A stretch of DNA of 64,000 bases from Bdellovibrio bacteriovorus HD100 (GCF_000196175.1 NC_005363.1:3348001-3412000); one strand, 5' to 3'. Numbered from the stretch's first letter, positions 1 through 8,420 are shown. Notes: generated by a model not told the origin, from the letters alone. A program made the numbers and translations.

Positions 1-63
1 GTCAATGCGGTCAGTTTTGTCGCCGTGAACATCACCAAATTCCAGATCCTGGTGATATCTCAC
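1..63 (-). CDS. Possible 5' end of an unidentified gene, cut by the window edge
   Basis: A minus-strand frame is open from a GTG at 63 to the edge (21 codons, beginning VRYHQDLEFGDVHG). It begins 15 bases after the stop of the ureohydrolase gene on the same strand, as a next operon gene would. No clear Shine-Dalgarno sequence precedes the GTG, and the fragment is too short to assign to a family. Confidence 0.3.
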   Translation of the reverse strand, partial: MRYHQDLEFGDVHGDKTDRID

Positions 64-78
64 GGCGAAAGAAATTAA

Positions 79-1014
79 TTATTTCTTGGTCGGAAACAAG
101 TGCAGCATTTCAAAAAGCGCATCCATACCGGCCAATGCGGTGATGTCGGCGTGGTCAAACGGAGGTGAAATCTCTACCACGTCGCCGCCCACTAAATTTG
201 GAATTTTCAAGGCGCGGAAGATGCGCTGGACTTCATAAGTCGTCAGGCCCCCCGGAACCGGTGTTCCCGTTCCCGGCGCACAGCTGGGATCCAGATTGTC
301 GATGTCATAGCTGATATAGGTCGGTGTTTCGTCAAATGTCGGCAGGGTTTTCAGGAACTCCGTGATCGGCTGATTGCGGATTTCATCCACGGTGATCACA
401 CGAATGCCGTGTTTGTTCACGAAGTTCAGATCATCCCCGCCGGCCAACGGCCCACGAATACCGATCTGTACCATTTTCTTTGGATCCACCAGCCCTTCTT
501 CCACGGCATGACGGGCAAAAGCTCCGTGATGGTATTCCTGACCCCAGGCCGCCGGATAGGTATCCAAGTGCGCATCAAAGTGAATGAACGCCAAAGGCTT
601 GCCGTACTTTTTTCTTAAAGCACGCAACACCGGCAATGTCGTGGAGTGATCCCCACCCACCGCCAGAAAACGTTTGTTGTGACTTAGAACCTCGCCCACA
701 AATTTTTCAATTTTTTCGTAAGTCTGTTTTTGATCAATCGGCACCGTTGGACAGTCGCCGATGTCGGCCACCTTCAGATTTTCAAAGAAATTTTCCATGC
801 GGGTCATATGGAATCCCCGGCCCAAACTGGAAACCTCACGCACTTTCGCCGGAGCAAAACGACCGCCCGGACGGTAAGAAACGCCACCGTCATACGGGAT
901 GCCAAAGATACCAACTTCATAGTCGGCTTCGATAGTGACATACGGCAATCTGAAGAAAGTTTTAATTGCGGAAAAACGCGGGAACTCGCGCCCGCTCAAC
1001 GGTTTGTATTCCAT
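79..1014 (-). CDS. speB: Ureohydrolase, probably agmatinase (arginase family)
   Basis: A 311-residue binuclear manganese hydrolase that would cleave agmatine to putrescine and urea, or a related guanidino compound, in the cytoplasm. The metal ligands are visible: GGDHS (H123), FDAHLD (D147, H149, D151) and SYDIDNLDP (D237, D239), followed by the family signature APGTGTPVPGG. The start is the ATG at 1014, because AGGAG lies four bases upstream; a GTG four codons earlier overlaps that ribosome binding site. Length fits agmatinases (about 300-320). Arginase or formiminoglutamase cannot be excluded from motifs alone, so the substrate is inference while family membership is firm. Confidence 0.85.
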   Translation of the reverse strand: MEYKPLSGREFPRFSAIKTFFRLPYVTIEADYEVGIFGIPYDGGVSYRPGGRFAPAKVREVSSLGRGFHMTRMENFFENLKVADIGDCPTVPIDQKQTYEKIEKFVGEVLSHNKRFLAVGGDHSTTLPVLRALRKKYGKPLAFIHFDAHLDTYPAAWGQEYHHGAFARHAVEEGLVDPKKMVQIGIRGPLAGGDDLNFVNKHGIRVITVDEIRNQPITEFLKTLPTFDETPTYISYDIDNLDPSCAPGTGTPVPGGLTTYEVQRIFRALKIPNLVGGDVVEISPPFDHADITALAGMDALFEMLHLFPTKK

Positions 1015-1091
1015 GGTGCTCCTCACGGACTGAACCAGCCCGGTTACAGCCTTATTCTACCCCCGTGTCGAGCCTTGGGCAATGACGCCCC

Positions 1092-1121
1092 TTGACTCTG
1101 CCTTGGGCTGTTGACTACATT
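1092..1121 (+). promoter_or_regulatory. Possible promoter of mutY
   Basis: TTGACT at 1092-1097 and TACATT at 1116-1121 are spaced 18 bases apart, just ahead of the preferred mutY ATG at 1129. No Shine-Dalgarno sequence precedes that ATG, so transcription starting here would give a very short or absent leader. This is a motif match only. Confidence 0.3.
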
Positions 1122-1128
1122 ACCGCGC

Positions 1129-2112
1129 ATGGCGGCCCAACACGATTACAAGACAGATCACAAGCAACTGACCCAGTGGTACAACAAGAACAAACGTTCC
1201 CTGCCCTGGCGGGAAAATAAAAACCCGTATCGTATCTGGCTTTCGGAAGTCATGTTGCAACAGACCACTGTTGTTGCCGTCATTCCCTACTTTGAAAAAT
1301 TCCTGCAAAAGTTCCCGACCGTTCAGGATCTGGCCAACGCCCCCGAAGCCGACGTGATGGAAGCCTGGGCCGGCCTTGGCTACTATTCCCGCGCCCGCAA
1401 TCTGCACAAGGCCGCCAAGGCGCTGGCCGCCGGTGGTTTTCCAAAAACCGCCGCTGAATTACTGGAGCTTCCGGGCTTTGGCCCTTACACCTCCCGCGCG
1501 GTGGCCAGCATCGCCTTCGGTGAAAAAGTCGGTGTGCTGGACGGAAACGTCATTCGTGTTCTGTCCCGCCGCTATGGCCTGAAACTGGAATGGTGGAACG
1601 GCAAGGGTCGTGATCATCTGCAAAAGATCTCGGACGAGCTGTCCCTGCTGGGGCAGGCGGATGTCGTCAATCAGGGCCTGATGGAGCTGGGTGCGACTGT
1701 GTGCACTCCACAGAAGGTCATGTGCATGCTATGCCCGTGGGCCGCGACTTGTGTGTCCCGCGAAAAAAATCTGGTGGAAAAGCTGCCGCTGAAAAAGCCA
1801 CGCAAAGAATCCGAGGTCTGGGTCTGGAAACCATTGGTCGCGATAAAAAACCAAAAGGTGGCTTTGGTACAGAATGACTATGCGCCCTTCCTGAAAGGCC
1901 AGATGATTTTCCCCGGGGAAATCAGCATGGAAAAAAACAAGCCCAAAGCCTATGATGCCAAACACAACATTACCCATCATGATATCTTTATTCAAATCAC
2001 TGAAAAGAAATCACTGACGGGGAAAAACCTGCAGTGGGTGGATTTGAAAGAATTGAAGAAGGTCAATCCTTCTTCCTTACTCCAGAAAGTACTGCACAAG
2101 GTTAAACTATGA
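1129..2112 (+). CDS. mutY: A/G-specific adenine DNA glycosylase MutY
   Basis: Removes adenine mispaired with 8-oxoguanine, the first step of base-excision repair. The 327-residue protein has the N-terminal catalytic segment LSEVMLQQTT, the helix-hairpin-helix LPGFGPYTSRAVASIAFG, the GPD aspartate in VLDGNVIRVLSR and a complete [4Fe-4S] motif C-x6-C-x2-C-x5-C (CTPQKVMCMLCPWAATC). The C-terminal third is a degraded Nudix-like 8-oxoG recognition domain typical of MutY. ATG 1129 is preferred over a TTG at 1111 because conserved sequence begins after it. Its last four bases (ATGA) start the next gene, indicating translational coupling. Confidence 0.93.
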   Translation: MAAQHDYKTDHKQLTQWYNKNKRSLPWRENKNPYRIWLSEVMLQQTTVVAVIPYFEKFLQKFPTVQDLANAPEADVMEAWAGLGYYSRARNLHKAAKALAAGGFPKTAAELLELPGFGPYTSRAVASIAFGEKVGVLDGNVIRVLSRRYGLKLEWWNGKGRDHLQKISDELSLLGQADVVNQGLMELGATVCTPQKVMCMLCPWAATCVSREKNLVEKLPLKKPRKESEVWVWKPLVAIKNQKVALVQNDYAPFLKGQMIFPGEISMEKNKPKAYDAKHNITHHDIFIQITEKKSLTGKNLQWVDLKELKKVNPSSLLQKVLHKVKL

Positions 2113-3134
2113 AGTGGATGAATCCGGCGATCGTGGCCCTTTGTATTCTTGCAACGGGTTGTTCACATTTGAGTGTCACCAAAGACGTTCTGACTCCGGA
2201 TTATCTGCTGGCCAAAGGCTCCAAACAAATCACGTTCCTGGGTGACAATGATCACCCGCGTTTTTCCGAAGACAACGACAAACTGATTTACACCAGCCGT
2301 GGCCGTTCATCCCACAAAGGCTCGCAGATTTACGAAATGGATCTGGCGAAGAACAAAGAGCGCCGGGTGACGTTCTCTGACGGTGATGCCTTTGATGCGA
2401 TCTATATCAGTGCTTCCGAGATTCTTTATTCCTCCACCACGGATGAAATCAAAGAAAGCCCGCTGCTGAACAAAACCTTCGACAAAGAATATCCTCCGTC
2501 AGATCTGTACATGAGTGATCTTTACGGCACCGAGATTGTGCGCCTGACCCAGCAACCGGGCTATGACGGACAAAGTCTGTTCATGACCCATGCTTTGAAG
2601 CCTGCAATTCTGTTCACCTCCCGCCGTGGTGGCCTGACGGGCATCTATCGTCTGGATCTGAAGAACCTGCCGGTCAGTTTAATCTCTGCAGAAAAAGACA
2701 AAGAAAAACGCTTTGCCACCCTTTCCCCTGACAGCAAACAACTGGTGTGGGTGGAAAAGGATCTGAAAGCCAACACCCAAAGCCTGGTGGCCTTCAAACT
2801 GAATGAAAAGATCCCCGTCGTTCTGAAAAGCCAGGAGGGCGAATACCGCGATCTGCAATTTGCGCCCAGATCCCCGGCCCGTCTGTTTTACAGCATCCTT
2901 CGCAAGGGTGACAAACACTGGCAGCTGGAGGTCTATGACCTGGAAAAGCAATGCACACAGGTCGTATTCAAAGGCCGTGACTCCCTGGCGTCCCCGGTGG
3001 TTTCCAATGAACCCCAAGAGCGTCTGGCATTTACTCGCAGTTTTCAGGACAAGAAACAAATTTACATTGTCGCCTTACCGACGGATTTAGGCCCTTGCCT
3101 GGAAGGCGCCCCTTCAGATACCCTGAAGAAGTGA
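2109..3134 (+). CDS. Exported TolB-like beta-propeller protein, probable lipoprotein
   Basis: A 341-residue protein beginning with a signal peptide that ends in LATGCS, a possible but not ideal lipobox with cysteine 18. The mature part carries TolB/PD40-type propeller repeats of the form ITFLGDNDHPRFSEDNDKL and LSPDSKQLVWVEKD, each built around a predicted turn and a [IL]-Y-x-x-[SR] strand. TolB itself is longer and has an N-terminal D1 domain, which is absent here, so the role in a Tol-Pal system is not supported. The start overlaps the mutY stop by four bases, and the stop overlaps the next start, so the three genes look like one transcript. Confidence 0.65.
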   Translation: MKWMNPAIVALCILATGCSHLSVTKDVLTPDYLLAKGSKQITFLGDNDHPRFSEDNDKLIYTSRGRSSHKGSQIYEMDLAKNKERRVTFSDGDAFDAIYISASEILYSSTTDEIKESPLLNKTFDKEYPPSDLYMSDLYGTEIVRLTQQPGYDGQSLFMTHALKPAILFTSRRGGLTGIYRLDLKNLPVSLISAEKDKEKRFATLSPDSKQLVWVEKDLKANTQSLVAFKLNEKIPVVLKSQEGEYRDLQFAPRSPARLFYSILRKGDKHWQLEVYDLEKQCTQVVFKGRDSLASPVVSNEPQERLAFTRSFQDKKQIYIVALPTDLGPCLEGAPSDTLKK

Positions 3135-3724
3135 GAAATCTGCTTGGTTTGCTGATCCTTTTACCGATGTCTGCCCTGGCGGCGCCTTATCCGGCGACGA
3201 GCTCTTCGGCATTGACCAATCCGGAAAAGGGTCTTTATTTCCTGCACAAGGGTTTCACCCTTAAAACCGAAGGCACATCCTGGGTCCCGGTTGCCACCTC
3301 TGAACAAAGCCTGCTGGACACGGTCCGCTTTGCCGCCAAAGACAACGGCAAAGGAGTCTTGAGCATTCGCACCGACAAGGTGGCTAAAACCGCGTCGCTG
3401 GAGCTTTACACGCGCAAATGGATGCGGGACTACCCGAACTATGGCTTTGAGGTGATCTCGGCCAAGAGTTTCGAATTGAACGGCAGCCCCGCTTTGGTGG
3501 TGGATATGCTTTCCCGCTCCAAGAACAAACAGATCCGTCAGGTGATCCTGAAAAATCAGGACCGCGTGGCGATCATGACCTGCCTGGATGACAAAGCCAG
3601 CTTCAGCAAGTCCCTGCAAAGCTGCAATCAGATCATGAAATCGTTCTCTTGGAATGAAGAGGAAAAAAAGCCGGTAGCGGCTCCCGCTGCCCCTGCTCCA
3701 ACCACTCCGACAACGAAACAATAG
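3131..3724 (+). CDS. Exported protein of unknown function with Pro/Ala-rich tail
   Basis: A 197-residue protein whose GTG start (3131) overlaps the preceding stop (GTGA). This start gives a clean signal peptide, VRNLLGLLILLPMSALAA, cleaved before PYPATSS; an ATG further upstream would put charged residues in front of the hydrophobic core. The middle is alpha/beta without motifs I recognise, and one pair of cysteines (TCLDDKASF and QSCNQIM) could form a disulfide. The tail after residue 175 is low-complexity (KKPVAAPAAPAPTTP). Function unknown; probably periplasmic. Confidence 0.6.
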   Translation: MRNLLGLLILLPMSALAAPYPATSSSALTNPEKGLYFLHKGFTLKTEGTSWVPVATSEQSLLDTVRFAAKDNGKGVLSIRTDKVAKTASLELYTRKWMRDYPNYGFEVISAKSFELNGSPALVVDMLSRSKNKQIRQVILKNQDRVAIMTCLDDKASFSKSLQSCNQIMKSFSWNEEEKKPVAAPAAPAPTTPTTKQ

Positions 3725-3846
3725 CCCCTTTGAAAGCCTTCACTGGCGCGTGTTCCACGTAAGTCCACGTCATTGCGAAGTTTAACCGGCTGAACTTTAG
3801 ACGACCCCATAGAAAAAGGTGAATCGCCTGGCCCCTGTCTTGTGAA

Positions 3847-3874
3847 TTGCCCACTTGTGCTTTAACTCTATTAA
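3847..3874 (+). promoter_or_regulatory. Possible sigma-70-like promoter of the OMP gene at 3894
   Basis: TTGCCC (3847-3852) and TATTAA (3869-3874) are 16 bases apart. The Shine-Dalgarno sequence AAGGTGG follows ten bases after the -10 element, before the ATG at 3894. Upstream lie two CCACGT copies (about 3755-3770). Motif evidence only. Confidence 0.35.
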
Positions 3875-3893
3875 AAATTCGCAAGGTGGATTC

Positions 3894-5021
3894 ATGATTT
3901 CAAAAAGATGGGGCTCGTTGGTTCTTTCTTCCGTTCTTGGTCTTTCTTCAGTGGCCCATGCTGAAGAATTCTGGAAGTTCCAGGATCTGTACTCCGAGAA
4001 CACGCAGCCTGATATCTTCAGTCATAAATATTCTTACAACAACGCCGCTCGCCCGGAAAAACTGGGTGGTGTGATCCACATCCGATTCAAAGACGCCCGC
4101 GATGTTCCTGAAATGTTCAGACAATTCCTTCCAGGTGAAGACTTTGAACGCCCGCGTGGCATCAGCGTTTATCTTGCCGTCACCAACGACTACAACCTGC
4201 TGAATCCAATTGCGGTGGGCGCTGACACTGATGACAACGGTTACACTCATGGATCAAAACTTTCCATCGGTGGCTTCCTGCCGACGGGTCATTACCTGCA
4301 GTTTGATGCGACCTCTGATTTGTACACTCGCGAAATCGAAGGCACTGCCAAACAACTTCCTGACGGTGGCCGTGGCATCGACCAGCACTTCACCAACGAA
4401 AACGTTCTAAAGTTCGTAATCGACAATATCGACAACGCACGCTCGGAAACTTTCTACTGGAAAGCCGAAGCTGGCTGGCAGCAGCTGCAGTCTGATTCCC
4501 GCGGCAACGTTCTGACCGCGGCGACCCAGCAGGACAAATTCCACCAGATGGTGAACAACCTGAAACCAGGTCAGACGAAGACACCTACCTACGTCAGCGA
4601 CGGTCAGAAAACCCGTGATGGCCTGATTATGGGTCTTTATGTTGGTATCGCCAAAGAGTACGTGAACACCAAAAACACCTGCCGTGCCCGTGCGTTCACC
4701 GAACTGGGCGGCCATGGTTCCACCATCGATGGGGCCAGCTACGTGGCTGCCAACGTGGGTGGGGTTTTGTGGTGTCAGGCCGGCCCAAAAACGCTGACTT
4801 ACAGAGCAGAGATCGGTCACAACTCCAAAGGTTTCCAGAATGGTTATCTGGGCTCAGGTTACGTGGATCTGTCCACGGGTAAAAAGAACTGGCGCATTGG
4901 TTTCCGACTGGAACAATCTCACGGAACTTTGCACAACTATCAGACCTACAACGGTCGCAACGTTGAAACCGGCAAAATCGATCCCACTTTCACGATCTAT
5001 TACCGTCACTATTTCCAATAA
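3894..5021 (+). CDS. Outer-membrane beta-barrel protein, resembles the LpxR lipid A deacylase family
   Basis: A 375-residue precursor with signal peptide ending SSVAHA before EEFWKF. AAGGTGG at 3885 fixes the ATG at 3894 and rules out an upstream ATG. The mature sequence alternates polar and aromatic residues and ends IYYRHYFQ, as outer-membrane barrels do. Two segments recall LpxR/DUF2219 proteins: an N-terminal TND (residues 97-99) followed by GADTDDNGYTHGSKLS (109-124), the pattern around the catalytic Asn/Asp and the YTxG turn, and later a histidine in GGHGSTIDG. LpxR removes the 3'-acyloxyacyl chain of lipid A. Barrel and export are well supported; the deacylase assignment is inference. 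A strong terminator follows. Confidence 0.55.
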   Translation: MISKRWGSLVLSSVLGLSSVAHAEEFWKFQDLYSENTQPDIFSHKYSYNNAARPEKLGGVIHIRFKDARDVPEMFRQFLPGEDFERPRGISVYLAVTNDYNLLNPIAVGADTDDNGYTHGSKLSIGGFLPTGHYLQFDATSDLYTREIEGTAKQLPDGGRGIDQHFTNENVLKFVIDNIDNARSETFYWKAEAGWQQLQSDSRGNVLTAATQQDKFHQMVNNLKPGQTKTPTYVSDGQKTRDGLIMGLYVGIAKEYVNTKNTCRARAFTELGGHGSTIDGASYVAANVGGVLWCQAGPKTLTYRAEIGHNSKGFQNGYLGSGYVDLSTGKKNWRIGFRLEQSHGTLHNYQTYNGRNVETGKIDPTFTIYYRHYFQ

Positions 5022-5044
5022 AATTCAAATTTTGATTTGATCTA

Positions 5045-5081
5045 AAGCCAAGACGTCTTCACGACCTCTTGGCTTTTTTTT
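5045..5081 (+). terminator. Intrinsic terminator after the OMP gene
   Basis: A perfect 9-bp stem, AAGCCAAGA (5045-5053) with TCTTGGCTT (5067-5075), is followed by a run of T through 5081. It ends transcription of the OMP gene. Confidence 0.85.
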
Positions 5082-5152
5082 CTTCCGTCCAGTGTCGAAG
5101 GACAGCGTGAATGCCTGTCAAGAAATGATAAAGTAAGGGACGGGAGATCCTG

Positions 5153-5839
5153 ATGAAAATTTCGCTGGCTTTCTTTCTGGTCCTGTTTTCCATGACTGTG
5201 GCAGAGTCCGCCCCAGCAGTAAGCCATTATCAAATCAGCACGGAAGACTATCCCCCTTACAATCACTACGACAAAAACAAATCCATCGTCGGCTTGGCCA
5301 CCAACAAAGTCAGAAAGATCATGGAGACGTCCGGTTTCCAATACGAGATCAGATTGTATCCCTGGCTGCGGGCCTACAACCGGGCTTTGAGCGGTGCCCG
5401 CCACTGTGTTTACTCCACAGCGCGAACAGTGGACCGGGAGGCCTTGTTTCACTGGATCGGTCCTCTGGTCACCGTGGAATGGGCTCTGTTTGCTAAGAGA
5501 GGAACACCTGCGGCCTCAATTAACAAACTGGAAGAAGCCCGGCAATATGTGATTGGTGGTTTGGAAGGTGATGCCTCGTTAAGCGAGTTGAAACGTCAGG
5601 GATTCAAAACAGAGTCTGTCGTCACAAACTGGCTCAACAAAGACAAACTCGAGGGACAAAGAATCCAGCTGTGGATTGATGATCCGGTTTACATCGAGTT
5701 TGAAAAACAAAAGGGCACCGAGTTTTTTGACTACGTCAAAGTCGTTCACATCGCAAGTGTGGACCTTTATCTCGCGTGCAACATCAGCACACCTCTGAAC
5801 GAAGTCGAACTTCTGCATAAATCGGCCGGGGGCTTTTAA
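5153..5839 (+). CDS. Periplasmic amino-acid-type solute-binding protein, short C-terminus
   Basis: A 228-residue protein of the SBP_bac_3 type. A signal peptide (MKISLAFFLVLFSMTVAESA) is followed by the family opening YQISTEDYPPYNHYDKN, a ligand-loop region ACARTVDRE-like (YSTARTVDREALF) and the second-lobe segment WIDDPVYIEFEK. GGGAG six bases upstream supports the ATG. The family normally continues another 20-30 residues after the segment VDLYLACNISTPLNE; here it stops after HKSAGGF. Its stop shares bases with the stop of the convergent fibre gene, suggesting the 3' end was lost. No permease or ATPase genes are adjacent, so it may be an orphan sensor or binding protein. Confidence 0.65.
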   Translation: MKISLAFFLVLFSMTVAESAPAVSHYQISTEDYPPYNHYDKNKSIVGLATNKVRKIMETSGFQYEIRLYPWLRAYNRALSGARHCVYSTARTVDREALFHWIGPLVTVEWALFAKRGTPAASINKLEEARQYVIGGLEGDASLSELKRQGFKTESVVTNWLNKDKLEGQRIQLWIDDPVYIEFEKQKGTEFFDYVKVVHIASVDLYLACNISTPLNEVELLHKSAGGF

Positions 5840-7797
5840 TCCCAGGCCGTAAATCCTGCGGGCGGTCCATAAACCAGCTGACTGGCTCCCGTCAGCAACT
5901 GAATTTTTGTGACCGTATCGTTGGCAATACTGGCCGCCGGGAAGACATCTCCCGCCGGCAAAGATGAAAACTGCCCTTGATAAACGCCGTTCTTATAGTA
6001 CGACAACGTGCCGGCGGCAAAGTCGGCCGCGATCCCCATGACATCGCCCGCAGTCAGAGCAGGTTTGGAGCCGGTGTAAGTGGCGCCGTAAGTAAAACCG
6101 CCCTGAACCTGATACCCGCGCCCAGCGACCGAACTTCCGATATAGGCCCCCGCCAATGTCGCAGCACTGCTGGCCACCCCCACCATGGCCTCGGGGGTTC
6201 CACTTTTGACCTGAACCACCTTGCATTCAAAGTACCACTTGCCACTCGCCTTGCTGCTGTTGCCGCGAACCGAATTCCAAGAACCCCCTGTGCTGGTGAC
6301 ATCTCTAAAACTGTTGGAAAGTACCAGTGCAGAGGCCTTGTCCAGGGGATTCCAGCTCGTATAAAGCGGCGGCACAGTGACACTGTCAATCTGGGTCACC
6401 ACCCAGCCATAGGTGGGATTTTGATATGTAAGAGTCAAAGAGCGCCCTTGCTCTGACTGAATCCAGTCCTTCGCCGCCCCTCCGGAAAAGCGATTCCCGT
6501 TGGGATTGATGGTCAGGGCATTCAGGTTGAAACTCTGACTGTTGTCCACAATCCGCACAACATCATTGGCGCTGGGATTTGCCGGAAGTGTGATCGTAAA
6601 AGGTCCGCCACTGGTGTTGGCAAAAATATGATCACCACCGCTGGCGGTATAGTTGCTGGTTTTTTCAACCCAGGAAACAGTGTTCCCTGCTGGCGGAGCC
6701 TGACTGACCCACGCTGTGCCATTCGAAGTCAGAACTTGGCCACTGGCCCCGGGACTGACAACGGCACTCAGAGAGATGTTCACACACGAAAACTGGTCCG
6801 TCACCGAGCTGTACGAAAGCGTCTGAGCCGCAGTACAGGAGACTGCAGGGAACTGAGCCGCCGCTGTGGCGGTGCGAAGATCCGCCACATTAAGAAAGGA
6901 CGGAACATACTGAGTCCCGCCATCAAAGCGCAGAACCTGACCGGCGGAAGAGGGCGCTGTGGCGCTGACCGGAGTCGTTTGAATTTTGCTCACCAGCGGA
7001 TGAGGGTAGTTTCCACTCAAGTCCCCACCCGCCGCTCCAGCGGGCGCACGCGCATCACTGAAACGAAGATCATTCCCCTGCGCCACTGTTCCTGCAGACG
7101 AACCAAAGGCCACCGACACGGTTTTAATGGTCGTGCCCGAAACACTGATGCCTGTCCCGGCCTGTACATCTGAAATTCCGCCTGCCCCGGCGGCATCCAT
7201 CACACAGCTAAAGTTGCTGCCATCAAAGGTGATAACCTGCCCGGCCAGGCACCCCGCCGCGGGTACATTGTTTTTCTGAACAAAGTCATTGGGTCCCAAC
7301 GATCCCAATTTCGAGGCGGAATGGGCCGTCAAAGAAAAAGGAACGGACCGAATCACGTTCGAAGGACTGATCTGCCTCCAGGCCGTCCCATCATAGAACT
7401 GCACCTTTAGCACACGCACATCGCCGTCCAAAGCCGTGTAAGTCGCGCCCCCGGCACAGGAATGGATGACTGAATTCACAAATGCATCTGAAAGTTTGTA
7501 AAGGGGATCGGCTGGATACTGACGGCCGCCGAGCCCGATGGGAACATCAAAGACTCCCAGGGAGTTGGCCATGTTAATGCCTTCAACCAGCTCCCGATAG
7601 ATCACACAAGTGCCCGTGGGATTGGCGATCTCAAACAAAAACTTCACGTTGTTATGCTCTAAAGGCACGCCGTCAGAGGTCAGAATCCGCCCTTGATAGG
7701 TCAGACTCAAAGGACTGGCCACCGCCACTGGCAGAGCTCCGAAAAACAAGAAAACAAAAACGCCCAGAGTTCTTGAACGAAGTAGAAAGTTCTTCAT
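5836..7797 (-). CDS. MAT-like secreted trimeric fibre/adhesin with phage-tail-type modules and SPRY-like tip
   Basis: A 653-residue protein with a signal peptide (1-28, ending PVAVAS). Residues 30-165 open with LTYQGRI and resemble the shared N-terminal domain of Bdellovibrio MAT fibres. A repetitive stalk follows: GQV[IL] x x [DN]G turns at 186, 286 and 353, GTGISVSGTTI at 214, and the tail-fibre motif GGDLSGNYPHPLV at 257. Residues 376-472 match a module common in phage tail fibres (YTASGGDHIFANTSGGPF then TITLP). Residues 480-650 look like a SPRY/concanavalin-type tip (KWYFECKV, SYYKNGVYQG). The expected role is trimeric surface recognition of prey or other ligands. The stop overlaps that of the solute-binding gene. 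MAT assignment is inference from the domain plan. Confidence 0.75.
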   Translation of the reverse strand: MKNFLLRSRTLGVFVFLFFGALPVAVASPLSLTYQGRILTSDGVPLEHNNVKFLFEIANPTGTCVIYRELVEGINMANSLGVFDVPIGLGGRQYPADPLYKLSDAFVNSVIHSCAGGATYTALDGDVRVLKVQFYDGTAWRQISPSNVIRSVPFSLTAHSASKLGSLGPNDFVQKNNVPAAGCLAGQVITFDGSNFSCVMDAAGAGGISDVQAGTGISVSGTTIKTVSVAFGSSAGTVAQGNDLRFSDARAPAGAAGGDLSGNYPHPLVSKIQTTPVSATAPSSAGQVLRFDGGTQYVPSFLNVADLRTATAAAQFPAVSCTAAQTLSYSSVTDQFSCVNISLSAVVSPGASGQVLTSNGTAWVSQAPPAGNTVSWVEKTSNYTASGGDHIFANTSGGPFTITLPANPSANDVVRIVDNSQSFNLNALTINPNGNRFSGGAAKDWIQSEQGRSLTLTYQNPTYGWVVTQIDSVTVPPLYTSWNPLDKASALVLSNSFRDVTSTGGSWNSVRGNSSKASGKWYFECKVVQVKSGTPEAMVGVASSAATLAGAYIGSSVAGRGYQVQGGFTYGATYTGSKPALTAGDVMGIAADFAAGTLSYYKNGVYQGQFSSLPAGDVFPAASIANDTVTKIQLLTGASQLVYGPPAGFTAWD

Positions 7798-7854
7798 GTT
7801 TTACAATTCGGACTGCCGAGGGCGCCTCTTGAACCCCCGCCAGGGCTATATTCC

Positions 7855-7903
7855 ATCTGGAAAAAGAAAATGTTGCGAGTGTTGCACAAGCAACGCTCGC
7901 AAC
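7855..7903 (-). terminator. Terminator-like hairpin in the leader of the fibre gene
   Basis: A 14-bp stem with one G-T wobble (7872-7885 with 7890-7903, loop ACAA) is followed on the minus strand by ATTTTCTTTTT. It lies about 60-105 bases upstream of the fibre ATG on the same strand, with no minus-strand gene above it. It could attenuate the fibre mRNA or end a short upstream transcript. Confidence 0.65.
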
Positions 7904-8027
7904 CGAAAGATGTCACCCCCGTTGTGGCCTAAACAGGCGCCACACCCCAGGAGCCAATGTATTTGCTTTCTATTCTGGCATATTCCGCGCAATCCCTTGT
8001 TTCGACACAAAAAACAAAGGAGCTTTT

Positions 8028-8369
8028 ATGCGCAAGTTTATCGTTCTAGCGGCCCTGTCCCTGATGTTCTCTGCTACGGCACAGGCCAAACAAAAGGCCG
8101 TTATTATCGTCAGCGCCTACAACGAAATCACCATCATCGACAAGGCGACAAAGATTCCCGCCAATTTTCTTTTCACCGATAAAATCTGCTACACGGGAAC
8201 TCCGGAAGAAGCAGAACAGATCATCCAGAAAACAATCAAGAACAGAACAGGCTTTACACTGGTTGATTTCAGAGCCTGGGACAATTTGGGCAAAATTATA
8301 TTGTTTGCGCAGATCGAAACTGACAGACAGGCGACAGTCGAAATCGTGCTAAAACCTTGCAGCAAATAA
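8028..8369 (+). CDS. Small exported protein of unknown function
   Basis: A 113-residue protein preceded by AAAGGAG at a good distance from the ATG. The signal peptide MRKFIVLAALSLMFSATAQA is cleaved before KQKAVII. The mature 93 residues are mixed alpha/beta with two cysteines (ICYTGT and the C-terminal KPCSK) that may pair in the periplasm. I recognise no family. It is monocistronic: divergent from the fibre gene and closed by a strong terminator. Confidence 0.6.
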   Translation: MRKFIVLAALSLMFSATAQAKQKAVIIVSAYNEITIIDKATKIPANFLFTDKICYTGTPEEAEQIIQKTIKNRTGFTLVDFRAWDNLGKIILFAQIETDRQATVEIVLKPCSK

Positions 8370-8382
8370 ACGACTGAAAAGA

Positions 8383-8420
8383 AAATGCCGGCAACAGTTC
8401 TGTCGCCGGCATTTGTTTTT
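8383..8420. terminator. Bidirectional terminator between the small exported protein and hemB
   Basis: A perfect 10-bp stem, AAATGCCGGC (8383-8392) with GCCGGCATTT (8405-8414), is followed by GTTTTTT on the plus strand and by TTTCTTTT on the minus strand. It serves both convergent genes. Confidence 0.85.
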
